A stretch of 64,000 nucleotides of DNA from Nocardia stercoris (GTDB lineage Bacteria; Actinomycetota; Actinomycetes; Mycobacteriales; Mycobacteriaceae). Where the stretch lies: positions 496,001-560,000 of the forward strand of contig NZ_RFFH01000004.1 of the NCBI RefSeq assembly GCF_003696265.1, in the 5' to 3' direction. Below, piece after piece: positions 1 through 10,261 of this stretch. Below the pieces are notes generated by a model that was given only the letters and a program-made list of their open reading frames with translations, did not search any database and was not told the origin of the DNA. Made by a program: the position numbers and the translations under genes. Each line of letters starts with the position of its first letter. Within the stretch, counting starts at the first letter, position 1.

Positions 1-67
1 GGTAGATCTCGTAGGCGCGGCGGAAGAAATCGTCGGGCAACTGCACACGCGGTGCTGGGGTGGTCAT
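1..67 (-). CDS. 5' end of an unidentified gene, cut by the window edge
   Basis: Only the first 22 codons are inside the window. They read from an ATG at 67-65 leftwards and begin MTTPAPRVQLPDDFFRRAY. The frame stays open to base 1. The gene is divergent from lepA and about 230 bases of non-coding sequence separate the two. The fragment is too short to assign a family. Confidence 0.5.
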   Translation of the reverse strand, partial: MTTPAPRVQLPDDFFRRAYEIY

Positions 68-299
68 CTGCGGCCTCTGTTCGCTTGTCCGAGGTGCGGT
101 GCTGCCTTCCGTGGCTCACCTCGCTGCAGACGATCATGCGGCATGAACCGCAACATGTTCTAGTTTTCCCGCTGAGGCCCCGGGTGACATCTCCGCTGAG
201 CCGGTGACCGGGAGGGCCGCAGTTCCGCCCTGCGGGCAGCGGCCGCCCGGTCCCGTGGGATCATGAACTCCGCCCGAAACGACCACGACCAGGAGTGCC

Positions 300-2141
<1,842 letters not shown>

Positions 2142-2329
2142 TTCGGTGGATTCGGTCCTGCCGCGGCCGATTGTGGGGCAGACTGCGGTTCGAACGGGAT
2201 CGTGCCTGATCGGGTCCCGGCCGACCCCGATGTGACACCTCGTCGTTCCGGAAATACGCTGTAAGCCGGATGTCGGATCGGCTGGACCAGTTCGGAACTC
2301 AAGGCTGAACTCTGGGAGTTGGAGCTCGA

Positions 2330-4225
2330 ATGTCACGTGACCTGTCCGCGGCCGATGCCGTCGACCCGCCGGCCGGCAATGACATCGCCTATCAAATCGC
2401 CACCGGTGTAGCCCGGGTTGCCCGCGCCGGCGCCTACGTGACCGGCGGGACGTTGGTCGCGGCCAACGGCGCGCCGGCCGTCGCGACCGAATCCCACGAC
2501 AGCAGGTTCGCCGGGTGGGCGGTCCGAGACCCGGAGTCCGACGCTCCGGCCCCGGTGGTCACCTACCCCGACCTGTCGGCGAACGATGTCCGCGTGCCAC
2601 CGATGCACACCCCGCCGCACGCGCCCGACCCGGGCAGCGTGGCCGCGTACGTGCCCCCGGGGCCGCCGATGGACGGTCAGTTCGACCCCGTCACCACCGA
2701 ACTTCCGGTGGTGACACCGCATTCGGAGTATCTGCTTCCCGACCTCGCCGATGCGCGCAATTCCGGTGCGGAACAGCAGGTTCCGGAGCACGCCACACCG
2801 ATCGCCCAGCCGGTCTCGCCGCCGGACAGTGGACTCGGCGACTCCCTCGGGAACGACGACGACCGCCCACACCGTTCGGACCCGGACGACGGTCACCACA
2901 ACCCGTGGTCCGGGGACGGCAGTGACCAGCGGAACTCGTCGTCCGGCAACCACGATGGGGCGCCGGGTCAGGCCGGGGACAACTGGGGTCCGGGCGCCGG
3001 AATCGGGCGGCAGATCGGCGGTGACTCCGGCACCGTTCCTGCCGGATCGAGCGAGCCCGGTGCCGGTGTGGCCCTGGCCGATTCGCCCCCACCGCCCGGT
3101 AGCGACCCCGCGGTCGGTGCGCACCACGATCGGCGCGCCCACGCCGACGATGCCCGCCACGACGGCCCGCACCATGGTGGGGCGGGCGTGTACTTCAGCT
3201 CCTCGATGTCCGTCGACGCCCACGCCGGGCTCGACGGCGTCTGGGTGCAGACCGCCACGCAGATGAACGCCGGGGCCGGCAATGTCGGATCGGAGCTGGA
3301 CGCCTACCGGCAGAGCCTGGCCACCCCCAACCCGGCGACCACCGCCGGCACTTCCGGATCCGCGGACCCGAACAGCGTTTTCGCGCTGATGGGAGGCAAA
3401 CCCGCTGTGCCGCAGGTGCAGTTGCCCACGCCACCGGCCGCGCCGGGCCCGGTGACCAACACCCCGCTGCAGACGGTGGTGCAGCCCGAGGCCGCCGCGC
3501 ACCCGATCGCCGATGTGCTCTCGACGCACGGTGGCGGGTCACCGTTGACCGTGGTGCCCGCGGCGGTTCCGGCGCTGCTCGGCCTCGACCGTCCGGCGCC
3601 GCCGAATCACGGTCCGTCGCACCATGATTCGCCGGCACCGGGCGCCACGGTGACCATGCCGCCCGGTGCGCTCACCACGCCGGTCAAGCCGCCCTTCCCC
3701 GGTGACCTGGGGCGCCTGCCCGGGCTGAACGACCCTGGCGGCGCACACGGCCCGACCTCGGTGCCGACACCGTCGGGCGTAGCGACCACCGTGCCGGTTC
3801 CGGCCACGGCCGTGGTTCCCACGACCGTGCCGCAGACCGCCACACCGGCGACCCCGTCCGAGGTGGCACTGCCGTCCGACACCGCCACCGCGCCGACCAC
3901 CGTGCCGGTTCCCTCGGATGCGCAGGCGCCCACCGCGACCGCCGCACCGCCGATCACGAGCCAGCCGCCGCCCACAACGGTGCCGCACACCGTCGTACCC
4001 ACCACCGCCGTGCCGGCCAAGCCGATCGCCGACTACGGGACGGCCGGTGACCGGTACCACGCGTTCGCCGACACCGGTCAGTTCCACAGCACCGCATGGG
4101 CAGCCGACAGCGGGGATTGGGGCCACGCCGGCTTGGCGGCGGATCCCGGTGGCTTGTTACCCGACGCATCGGTGCTGCCGGATCCGGAGCACCACTTCGT
4201 CGCCGACCTGCACCCGGCGCTGTGA
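2330..4225 (+). CDS. Disordered Pro/Thr/His/Asp-rich protein upstream of a dynamin-like GTPase
   Basis: This 631-residue protein has no fold I recognise. A short N-terminal part (AYQIATGVARVARAGAYV) could be helical. Then come long low-complexity stretches: Asp/His/Gly-rich at about residues 160-290, and Pro/Thr/Val-rich with repeated TTVP and VPTT motifs at about 480-565. I see no signal peptide or convincing membrane segment. The stop overlaps the GTG start of the dynamin-like gene, so the two are probably translationally coupled. In mycobacteria the dynamin-like IniA and IniC follow the low-complexity IniB. This protein sits in a similar place but shows no IniB N-terminal domain that I can see. 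An RBS-like GGGAGTTGGAG precedes the ATG. Function is unknown. Confidence 0.8.
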   Translation: MSRDLSAADAVDPPAGNDIAYQIATGVARVARAGAYVTGGTLVAANGAPAVATESHDSRFAGWAVRDPESDAPAPVVTYPDLSANDVRVPPMHTPPHAPDPGSVAAYVPPGPPMDGQFDPVTTELPVVTPHSEYLLPDLADARNSGAEQQVPEHATPIAQPVSPPDSGLGDSLGNDDDRPHRSDPDDGHHNPWSGDGSDQRNSSSGNHDGAPGQAGDNWGPGAGIGRQIGGDSGTVPAGSSEPGAGVALADSPPPPGSDPAVGAHHDRRAHADDARHDGPHHGGAGVYFSSSMSVDAHAGLDGVWVQTATQMNAGAGNVGSELDAYRQSLATPNPATTAGTSGSADPNSVFALMGGKPAVPQVQLPTPPAAPGPVTNTPLQTVVQPEAAAHPIADVLSTHGGGSPLTVVPAAVPALLGLDRPAPPNHGPSHHDSPAPGATVTMPPGALTTPVKPPFPGDLGRLPGLNDPGGAHGPTSVPTPSGVATTVPVPATAVVPTTVPQTATPATPSEVALPSDTATAPTTVPVPSDAQAPTATAAPPITSQPPPTTVPHTVVPTTAVPAKPIADYGTAGDRYHAFADTGQFHSTAWAADSGDWGHAGLAADPGGLLPDASVLPDPEHHFVADLHPAL

Positions 4226-6006
4226 CCCGTTCAGCCGCAGTCGAATCCGTGCCGGTCAAGCACACGGACCGGCTGGCCCCGGAACTCGCCGTCCTCGACG
4301 AACTCGCCGGCCTGTCCCGCTCCGCCGGCCGAGCCGATCTGTCCGCCCGGCTCGACATGGCGCGGTCGCGGACCGTCGACCCCCGGATCCGGCTGGTGGT
4401 GGTCGGCGCGCCCAAGCACGGGATGAGTACCCTCGTCAACGGTCTGGTCGGGTCCGCGGTCAGCGCCACCGACAGCCCGGTGAGCGTGCCGGTGATCGCC
4501 GCGTACGGTCCGCAACCGACCGCGACCCTGATCCGTCATGTCAACGGCCGCACCGAACGACAACCGGTCGACCCGCTGAACCCCGGCCCGGCGCTGGCCG
4601 CCGAGGGCGTGGTGCGGGCCGAATTCACCGAGCCCAGTGCGCTGTTGGCCGAGGGCGTCGTGCTGATGGACGCCCCCGGTGGCGCGGACGCGCCCGGCAC
4701 CTGGCCACTGATCGCCGCCGCGGACGCGGTGCTGTACGTGTCCGAGGCCGCGGTCGAGTACTCACCGTCCCAGCTGGCCCTGCTGAAGCGGATCCGGCAG
4801 GCCTGTCCGACGGTGATCTGTGTCCTGAACAAGATCGACCGCTTCCCGCACTGGGCCCGGGTGCAACAGCGCAACCGGGAGTTGCTGGACGCGGCCGACC
4901 TCGGCTTCGCGGTCGCTCCGGTGTCGGCGAAGATGCACTGGCAGGCGGGCCGCGGGCGCGACGGCGCGGTGGAATCCGGTGTGCCGCAACTGATCGAGCA
5001 TCTACGCGACTACGTGCTGGCTCGGGCCGACGCGGTTGCCGCGGACGTCACTCGCAGCGATGCCCGGGCGGTCTGTGACCAGCTGACCCAGGCGTTGCGC
5101 GCCGAGGCCGACATCCTGCGGGATCCGCAGCGCGCCGACGAGGCCGCCGACCGGCTGCGGGCCGTGCGCGCCGAAGTCGAGGAGCTGCGGCTGCGCGCGG
5201 CCAACTGGCAGCTGGCGCTGTCCGACGGCTGCGCCGAGCTGATGGCCGAGGCGGAACATGATCTGCGGCAACGACTTCGGGTGCTGCTACGGGAGGCGGA
5301 GGCCGAACTCGCGGACCGGAACCCGTTCCGCGGCTGGGCCGAATTCGGTACCGACCTCGATGCCCGGATCCGTGCCGCCGTGGAGGAGAGCTTCCTCATC
5401 GCCCACTATCAGGCGGTCGAACTCGCGGAACGGCTGGCGGGCAAGTTCGTCGGACCCGGGGACGCGGTGGCGCTGCCGTCGCTGCGGCTCGGCGAGGCCG
5501 ACGAGGTACTCGCGTCGGTGACCGCGCTCGAACCGCTGACCGCCGGCCGGGGAACCGTGCCGCACCTTTCGCTGACCGTCATGCGCGGGTCCTATGCCGG
5601 ACTGCTGATGGTCGGCCTGCTGACCAGCATGCTGAAAATGCCGCTGGTGAACTGGTATTCGGGTGCGGCGGCGGTCGTGCTGGGCGGCAACGCACTGTGG
5701 GAGGACCGCAAACACCGCCGCGACCGCCGGCAGATCGAGGCCAAGCTGGCCGTGACCCGCCTCATGGACGATGTGGTGTTCCAGGTGGGCAAGGAGTCCC
5801 GGACCCGGCTGCGGGCCGCGCAGCGCCTGCTGCGAGACCATTTCACCGACGTGGCGGCCGGCGCGATGCGGACCCTGGACGAGTCCCAGACGGCGGCCGA
5901 GGCGGCGGCCGTGAGCTATCACCCGGAAACCCGGTCGCACCGGCTCTCCGAGATCGACGCGTCCCTGGGCCGGCTCGCCGCGCTGCGGGCCGGGCTCGGC
6001 GGCTAG
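4222..6006 (+). CDS. Dynamin-like GTPase with a non-canonical P-loop
   Basis: The product is about 594 residues from a GTG that overlaps the upstream stop (GTGA); a second in-frame GTG lies at 4249. The P-loop region reads GAPKHGMSTLVNG (residues 62-74). The usual GxxxxGKS/T lysine is methionine 68, although an extra Lys lies at position 65. G3 (DAPGG) and G4 (NKID) are intact. A long helical region with coiled-coil character (about 330-430) is followed by a hydrophobic hairpin (YAGLLMVGLLTSMLKM, then YSGAAAVVLGGNAL) that resembles the membrane paddle of bacterial dynamins. The family remodels or fuses membranes; IniA and IniC are the actinobacterial relatives I have in mind. Whether this protein hydrolyses GTP is uncertain. 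Confidence 0.88.
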   Translation: MTRSAAVESVPVKHTDRLAPELAVLDELAGLSRSAGRADLSARLDMARSRTVDPRIRLVVVGAPKHGMSTLVNGLVGSAVSATDSPVSVPVIAAYGPQPTATLIRHVNGRTERQPVDPLNPGPALAAEGVVRAEFTEPSALLAEGVVLMDAPGGADAPGTWPLIAAADAVLYVSEAAVEYSPSQLALLKRIRQACPTVICVLNKIDRFPHWARVQQRNRELLDAADLGFAVAPVSAKMHWQAGRGRDGAVESGVPQLIEHLRDYVLARADAVAADVTRSDARAVCDQLTQALRAEADILRDPQRADEAADRLRAVRAEVEELRLRAANWQLALSDGCAELMAEAEHDLRQRLRVLLREAEAELADRNPFRGWAEFGTDLDARIRAAVEESFLIAHYQAVELAERLAGKFVGPGDAVALPSLRLGEADEVLASVTALEPLTAGRGTVPHLSLTVMRGSYAGLLMVGLLTSMLKMPLVNWYSGAAAVVLGGNALWEDRKHRRDRRQIEAKLAVTRLMDDVVFQVGKESRTRLRAAQRLLRDHFTDVAAGAMRTLDESQTAAEAAAVSYHPETRSHRLSEIDASLGRLAALRAGLGG

Positions 6007-6017
6007 GCCGCTCCGGC

Positions 6018-8069
6018 TCAGCTGTGCCGGTAGGCGGGCTGGAAATCGCCTGCGCCGACGGCCATTTCGGCCCGGATCAGGTGCATGAGCGCGTTGATCA
6101 GGGCCAGGTGGGTGAAGGCCTGCGGGAAGTTGCCCAGGTGCCGGCCGGACCGGGCGTCGATCTCCTCGGCGTACAGCTCCAGCGGACTGGCGAAGCCGAG
6201 CAGCCGCTCGCACAGCCGCCGGGCCATGTGCAGTTCCCCGATCTCCACCAGCGCCGACACCAGCCAGAACGAGCAGATCGTGAAAGTGCCTTCCTTGCCG
6301 GACAATCCGTCGTCGGTGGTCTCGGTGCGGTAGCGCAGCACCAGGCCGTGATCGGTCAGGTGCTCGGCGATCGCGAGCACCGTGCGGCGGATCCGGATGT
6401 CGTCGGGCGGCAGGAACCGCACCAGCGGCAACATCAGTAGCGAGGCGTCCAGGTTGTCGTTGCCGTAGGCCTGGGTGAAGATGCCGTTCTCGTCGACGCC
6501 GTGTTCGAGGACGTCCTCACGGATCTCGTCGGCGATCTCGGCCCACTTGCGGGCGTAGTCCTCCTCGCCGTGCAGCGCGGCCAGTTTCGCGCCGCGGTCC
6601 AGCGCCACCCAGCACATCACCTTGGAATGCGTGAAATGCTGTGGCTCGCCGCGGATCTCCCAGATGCCGCGGTCGGGGTCGCGCCAGTGCTCGATGGCGT
6701 CGTGCACCTGCCGTTCCAGCATCGGCCACAGCGCCTCCGGGACCTCGCCCCGCGACTTCACGTGCAGGTACACCGAATCCAGCACCGAACCCCAGATGTC
6801 GTGCTGCTCCTGGTGGGCGGCGTCGTTGCCGATCCGGACCGGGCGGGCGCCGTCGTAACCGGTGAGGTCCGGCAGTTCGTACTCGGTGAGTTCGCGTTCG
6901 CCGCCGATACCGTAGAGCACCTGCAGGTCCTGGGTGCCGCCGTTGCCGTCGGAGGCGACGTCGTAGAGGAAGTTGAAGTAGTCGTCGGCCTCGCGGTTGT
7001 AGCCCAGGGTGTACAGGCCCCACAGCGCCAGGTTGGAGTCACGGATCCAGCTGTAGCGGTAGTCCCAGTTCCGTTCCCCGCGTGGGGTTTCCGGCAGCGA
7101 CGTGGTGGGCGCGGCGAGCAGGGCGCCGGTCGGGGCGTAGGTCAGGCCCTTGAGCGTGAGCACGCTGCGCTGCAGGAAACCGCGCCACGGGTGATCGGGG
7201 AACTGGCCCAACGTGATCCAGCGCCGCCAATACTCGGTGGTGGCCCACATCTTCTGCGCCGCTTCGGCGAAGGTCCGCGGCGGCGGCAGCGTACTCCACG
7301 ACAGCGCCACGAACACCTCGTCACCCTCGGTCATGCGGGTGCGGGCGTAGGCGCCGCGGCCCTCCAGGCCCAGGCGCAGATTGGTGGTGATGGTGAGCCG
7401 GGTCTCGGCCTGCACGCTGTTCTCGACATCGACGTCGGCGTTGCAGTGACAGGAGGCCTGCTCGTAGACCTCGCCGGTGTACTCCCAGCGCGAGCGCGCG
7501 CGGTGGTAGTCGAAGGACGGCTCGCAGCTCATGTCCAGCTCGACGACCCCGTTCACGCACTTCACCGTGCGCAACAGCATGTGCTCGGCATCCCAGTCGA
7601 CCGGGGTGCGCCGGTGGGTGGCACTGCGCTTGTCGGTGTTGTGCCAGGGACCCAGCACCAGGGCGTCGCGCACCACCAGCCAGCCCGTGCCGGTCTGCCA
7701 GGTGGTCTCGACGATCATGCCGCCCGGCAGGTAGCGACGGGCCGCGGGCACGTTCACCCCGTACGGGCCGAGCCGGAAATGGCCCGCGCTGCGATCGAGG
7801 ATCGCGCCGAACACGCTGGGGGAGTCGGGTCGCGGCAGGCACAGCCACTCCACGGCCCCGTTGCGGGCGATCAGGCAGTTGTTCTCGCAGTCGGACAGGA
7901 AGGCGTAGTCGTCGATCGGCGGAAACGCGGACTTGTGCTCCATCGGGTCGAGCAACGGCCCCGGCAGGTAGCCGCCCGCCAGTTGGGCGTCGAGCATGTC
8001 ACTGCGGGTCCGCGGCGCGACCGGCGAAGCCGAACCGGGGGCGGTGTGGGTGGCGTCGGCCATATCCAC
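6018..8069 (-). CDS. Glycoside hydrolase family 15 protein, probable trehalase
   Basis: The 683-residue protein has the GH15 layout: an N-terminal super-sandwich domain (from about residue 45, FPPIDDYAFLSDCENN) and an (alpha/alpha)6 barrel. The signature RNWDYRYSWIRDSNLALWGL lies at about residues 330-350. GH15 enzymes in mycobacteria (Rv2402 type) hydrolyse trehalose to glucose, and the location next to lepA matches Rv2402. No signal peptide is seen, so it should be cytoplasmic. Starts possible are GTG 8069 or ATG 8063. It converges on the dynamin-like gene, with 11 bases between stops. The substrate is inferred from orthology; a glucoamylase- or dextranase-like activity is the alternative. 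Confidence 0.9.
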   Translation of the reverse strand: MDMADATHTAPGSASPVAPRTRSDMLDAQLAGGYLPGPLLDPMEHKSAFPPIDDYAFLSDCENNCLIARNGAVEWLCLPRPDSPSVFGAILDRSAGHFRLGPYGVNVPAARRYLPGGMIVETTWQTGTGWLVVRDALVLGPWHNTDKRSATHRRTPVDWDAEHMLLRTVKCVNGVVELDMSCEPSFDYHRARSRWEYTGEVYEQASCHCNADVDVENSVQAETRLTITTNLRLGLEGRGAYARTRMTEGDEVFVALSWSTLPPPRTFAEAAQKMWATTEYWRRWITLGQFPDHPWRGFLQRSVLTLKGLTYAPTGALLAAPTTSLPETPRGERNWDYRYSWIRDSNLALWGLYTLGYNREADDYFNFLYDVASDGNGGTQDLQVLYGIGGERELTEYELPDLTGYDGARPVRIGNDAAHQEQHDIWGSVLDSVYLHVKSRGEVPEALWPMLERQVHDAIEHWRDPDRGIWEIRGEPQHFTHSKVMCWVALDRGAKLAALHGEEDYARKWAEIADEIREDVLEHGVDENGIFTQAYGNDNLDASLLMLPLVRFLPPDDIRIRRTVLAIAEHLTDHGLVLRYRTETTDDGLSGKEGTFTICSFWLVSALVEIGELHMARRLCERLLGFASPLELYAEEIDARSGRHLGNFPQAFTHLALINALMHLIRAEMAVGAGDFQPAYRHS

Positions 8070-8155
8070 ATCATGGCCCGCCGGTCAGAGCGAGTCCAGA
8101 ACCGCTGGTGAGCCCCCGAGCCGGACTCGCTGCCTTCCCAGCGCGTGCGCGGCAG

Positions 8156-8161
8156 TAGGCT
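8156..8161 (+). promoter_or_regulatory. Candidate -10 box (TAGGCT) for a leaderless transcript
   Basis: TAGGCT fits TANNNT and ends six bases before the GTG at 8168. That spacing would start the transcript at the start codon. No clear -35 is seen. Confidence 0.4.
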
Positions 8162-8167
8162 GAGGGC

Positions 8168-8401
8168 GTGCACAGCTTTGCCGATTGGTGGGACGGTTTC
8201 GAACTCTGGGTCGCGGGTCTGCCGTTCGTTCCGCAGTTCGCGGTGGTGCTGTTCGGCATGATCCCGGTCAGCATCGGCCTCGCGATGGGGCTCGACTTCG
8301 TGCTGCGCTCGGTCCTGCACCTGCTGGGCCGGGACCGCGCCGCCGTCGCCGCGCCGGCCGAAGCGGCCGCGGCAGCGACAGTGCGGAAGGAAGCCGCCTG
8401 A
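8168..8401 (+). CDS. Small single-span membrane protein
   Basis: The product has 77 residues. A hydrophobic segment (about 21-50, FVPQFAVVLFGMIPVSIGLA then MGLDFVLRSVLHLLG) is followed by an Ala-rich charged tail. No family is recognised. The stop overlaps by one base (TGATG) the start of a second tiny membrane protein, so the two form a pair. In the M. tuberculosis order a small membrane gene is also found next to the trehalase gene, as I recall. The GTG start has no Shine-Dalgarno but a suitably placed TANNNT box. Confidence 0.65.
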   Translation: MHSFADWWDGFELWVAGLPFVPQFAVVLFGMIPVSIGLAMGLDFVLRSVLHLLGRDRAAVAAPAEAAAAATVRKEAA

Positions 8402-8478
8402 TGCCTCGTTCTCGCGTTCAGCTGGCGCTGGTGGCCCTGCTGGTGCTGGTCGTCGTCGCCTGGTTCTTCACCCGCTGA
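8401..8478 (+). CDS. 25-residue membrane peptide
   Basis: This ORF starts at the ATG sharing one base with the preceding stop. It reads MPRSRVQLALVALLVLVVVA then WFFTR. It is a basic N-terminus, a single hydrophobic helix of about 17 residues and a short basic tail, typical of a small membrane-anchored regulatory or structural peptide. No family is recognised. The TGATG overlap with the upstream membrane gene is the main support that it is translated. Confidence 0.55.
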   Translation: MPRSRVQLALVALLVLVVVAWFFTR

Positions 8479-8530
8479 CGGCTTTCGGCCCGGCTCGGTT
8501 GCTTCCCGCCCGGTCGGGCGCTGCTCCCAG

Positions 8531-8536
8531 TACGCT
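8531..8536 (+). promoter_or_regulatory. Candidate -10 box (TACGCT) for a leaderless transcript
   Basis: TACGCT ends exactly seven bases before the ATG at 8544, so transcription would start at that ATG. Confidence 0.4.
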
Positions 8537-8543
8537 GCTCCGC

Positions 8544-8792
8544 ATGTCCACCGAACCCGAAGTCGTCGACCTGTCCCTGCTCGCCGAGGACGACGAGCCC
8601 CGTGTGATCTCCACCCATCTGTGTGGCCCGGAGGAGGCCGTCGAGATGGTGCGGGCGGCGCAGACGCTCGGCCTGGGGGTTCGGCTGCAGAACCGGATCC
8701 GGATCGACACCGACGAGGACGGCGAGGAGATCGCTGTCGAGGAGTGGATCCTCGAACTCCTCGACAGCCCGCCCGAAGTCGACGAAGACTAG
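8544..8792 (+). CDS. Conserved hypothetical acidic protein of 82 residues
   Basis: The protein begins MSTEPEVVDLSLLAEDDEP and ends in an acidic tail (LDSPPEVDED). The middle (CGPEEAVEMVRAAQTLGLGV, then RLQNRIRIDTDEDGEEIAVE) looks like a small compact alpha/beta domain. No catalytic motif is visible. In the matching M. tuberculosis stretch there is also a short hypothetical gene (Rv2401 region, from memory). It converges on the M48 protease gene with four bases between stops. An in-frame ATG 45 bases upstream exists, but the TANNNT-N7-ATG arrangement favours this start. Confidence 0.7.
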   Translation: MSTEPEVVDLSLLAEDDEPRVISTHLCGPEEAVEMVRAAQTLGLGVRLQNRIRIDTDEDGEEIAVEEWILELLDSPPEVDED

Positions 8793-8796
8793 ATCC

Positions 8797-9885
8797 CTAC
8801 AGCCCGAACCGTTTTCCGATCTTGGAGACGGTGTCGCCCACTTCCTGTCCGACGGTGCTCGCCGCGGCCGCCATATCGCGCCCGAGGTTGCGCACCGTCC
8901 GGACGAGGGGATCCTCCGACTGGTCGAACGATTCCCGATAGGCCCGCGCGGCCTCCTTGATCTCGTCGGTGAGCTGCACTCGATGGTCGGCGTCGCGGCG
9001 CGGGTACTGGCCGTCGAGGATGCGCCCGTACTCGCCGGACGCGATCCAGCGCCGCAGCTCGGCCGCGCGCAGCACCGAGAACGGGTGGGACTGCAGTTCC
9101 AGGTTCAGTAGCTTGAGCACGCCGTCGCGCAGGTCGCCGGTGCGGTCGTAGTCGTCGGCCTGGGCCAGGAACGCGGCATGGTTCATCTCGCGGACCATCG
9201 CGCCGCCGGCCAGCTTCATGTGCACCCGCACCGAGGCGTCGACGTCCTGCCCGCACAGCAGCCCGGCCCGATCGCCGGACAGCTCCGATTTGCGGCTCCA
9301 CTCCATGAGGGCGGCGATGATCGCCCGCAACGCCCAGCCGCCGATCGGCATCCAGCCCAGCCCGTCGGCGAGCCGCAGCAGATGCATCAGCATGGTCCGG
9401 TAGACCGCGTGCCCGGACAGCGCGTGCCCGAGCTCGTGGCCGATCACGAAGCGCAGCTCCTCGACGTCGAGGAGGTCGACCAGGCCGGTGGTGAGCACGA
9501 TGAACGGCACATCCATGCCGATGGTGAAGGCGTTGACCTCCGGGTCCTGCAGCACGAACATCTCGGGCGTGATCGAGGTGTCCAGGACCCTGACACAATC
9601 CTCGCGCAGCTGATGCAGGGTCCGGAACTGCCGTTCGTCCACGCGCACAGCGGTTGCCAGATACAGCAGCCGGTGCTGGCGTTCGCGCAGCAGACCCGAC
9701 AGGGTGCGCAGCACGGTGTCGAAACCGGCGAACGAGCGCAGGGCCACCAGGGCGGTGCGATCGGCGGGATGTTCCCAGGCCCGGGTGCTGATGCCCGGGA
9801 AGGCGACCCGCACTCGGTCCGGCGGTGCGGTGTCGTCGATGGATGGACCTGCGTTGTTGTCGGAACGTTTGCCGTCGTCCGTCAT
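8797..9885 (-). CDS. M48-family metalloprotease
   Basis: The 362-residue protein has the zinc-protease motif HELGH at about residue 171 (FVIGHELGHALSGH). The third-ligand region lies downstream in a helix containing SELSGDRAGLLC. An aliphatic helical stretch (about residues 180-210) lies between, but there is no clear N-terminal signal, so it is either cytoplasmic or membrane-associated. M48 proteases include HtpX and Ste24-like enzymes for membrane protein quality control; relatives with this C-terminus (RTVRNLGRDMAAAASTVGQE) are common in actinobacteria without an assigned role. It is divergent from the sulfate import operon. Confidence 0.85.
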   Translation of the reverse strand: MTDDGKRSDNNAGPSIDDTAPPDRVRVAFPGISTRAWEHPADRTALVALRSFAGFDTVLRTLSGLLRERQHRLLYLATAVRVDERQFRTLHQLREDCVRVLDTSITPEMFVLQDPEVNAFTIGMDVPFIVLTTGLVDLLDVEELRFVIGHELGHALSGHAVYRTMLMHLLRLADGLGWMPIGGWALRAIIAALMEWSRKSELSGDRAGLLCGQDVDASVRVHMKLAGGAMVREMNHAAFLAQADDYDRTGDLRDGVLKLLNLELQSHPFSVLRAAELRRWIASGEYGRILDGQYPRRDADHRVQLTDEIKEAARAYRESFDQSEDPLVRTVRNLGRDMAAAASTVGQEVGDTVSKIGKRFGL

Positions 9886-9958
9886 TGGTTACCCCCGGAT
9901 ATCTGGTTGTTTCTGCCGTGTGATTGTCCGTTGATTCGCGGGAAATATCACACCTTGT

Positions 9959-9964
9959 TACAGT
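9959..9964 (+). promoter_or_regulatory. Candidate -10 box (TACAGT) of the sulfate import operon
   Basis: TACAGT ends exactly seven bases before a GTG (9972) that opens a 29-codon ORF. This places the transcription start on the GTG. A -35 is not obvious; TTGATT at 9931 is too far away. Confidence 0.45.
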
Positions 9965-9971
9965 CTGCCTC

Positions 9972-10061
9972 GTGTCTTCGAGTGCCATCCCGCCGGTCAG
10001 CTTCAAGCTGGCATTGATTGCGGTCGGCTGCCTCGATGTCGCCGATGTCTACTGTCGCTGA
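9972..10061 (+). CDS. Candidate leaderless leader ORF with late Cys codons, upstream of subI
   Basis: A GTG at the predicted transcription start opens a 29-codon frame. It begins MSSSAIPPVSFKLALIA and its last eleven residues are GCLDVADVYCR. Two Cys codons lie close to the stop, one of them next to last. Polycysteine leaderless ORFs are known in mycobacteria as cysteine-responsive attenuators of sulfur operons, and the location fits that role; the Cys content here is modest. The following 200 bases (10062-10261) hold no gene. They contain GC-rich inverted repeats, for example the arms CGGCC/GGCCG near 10222-10237, before a GAAGGG ribosome site for subI. Function is inferred. Confidence 0.4.
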   Translation: MSSSAIPPVSFKLALIAVGCLDVADVYCR

Positions 10062-10261
10062 GTGTTTCGGGCATTTCTGCGCGTTCTACCGGTAGGTCGG
10101 CGCGCACCCTTCGCAGAGATGTCCTCGCCTCCGGCGGCCTTCGTGCCGTAGTCGCGCCCACTGTCGCTCATCCGGACAGTTCTCTACCGCTGGCAACCAC
10201 AGCTCCTCCCACCGCTCGGCCGTCGTCGGCCGTTCGGTGGTCGTCACGAAGGGTTCTTCCC

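Noticed and set aside
10062..10261. SAM or other known riboswitch before subI
   Set aside because: No recognisable riboswitch core is present; only generic GC-rich inverted repeats are seen.
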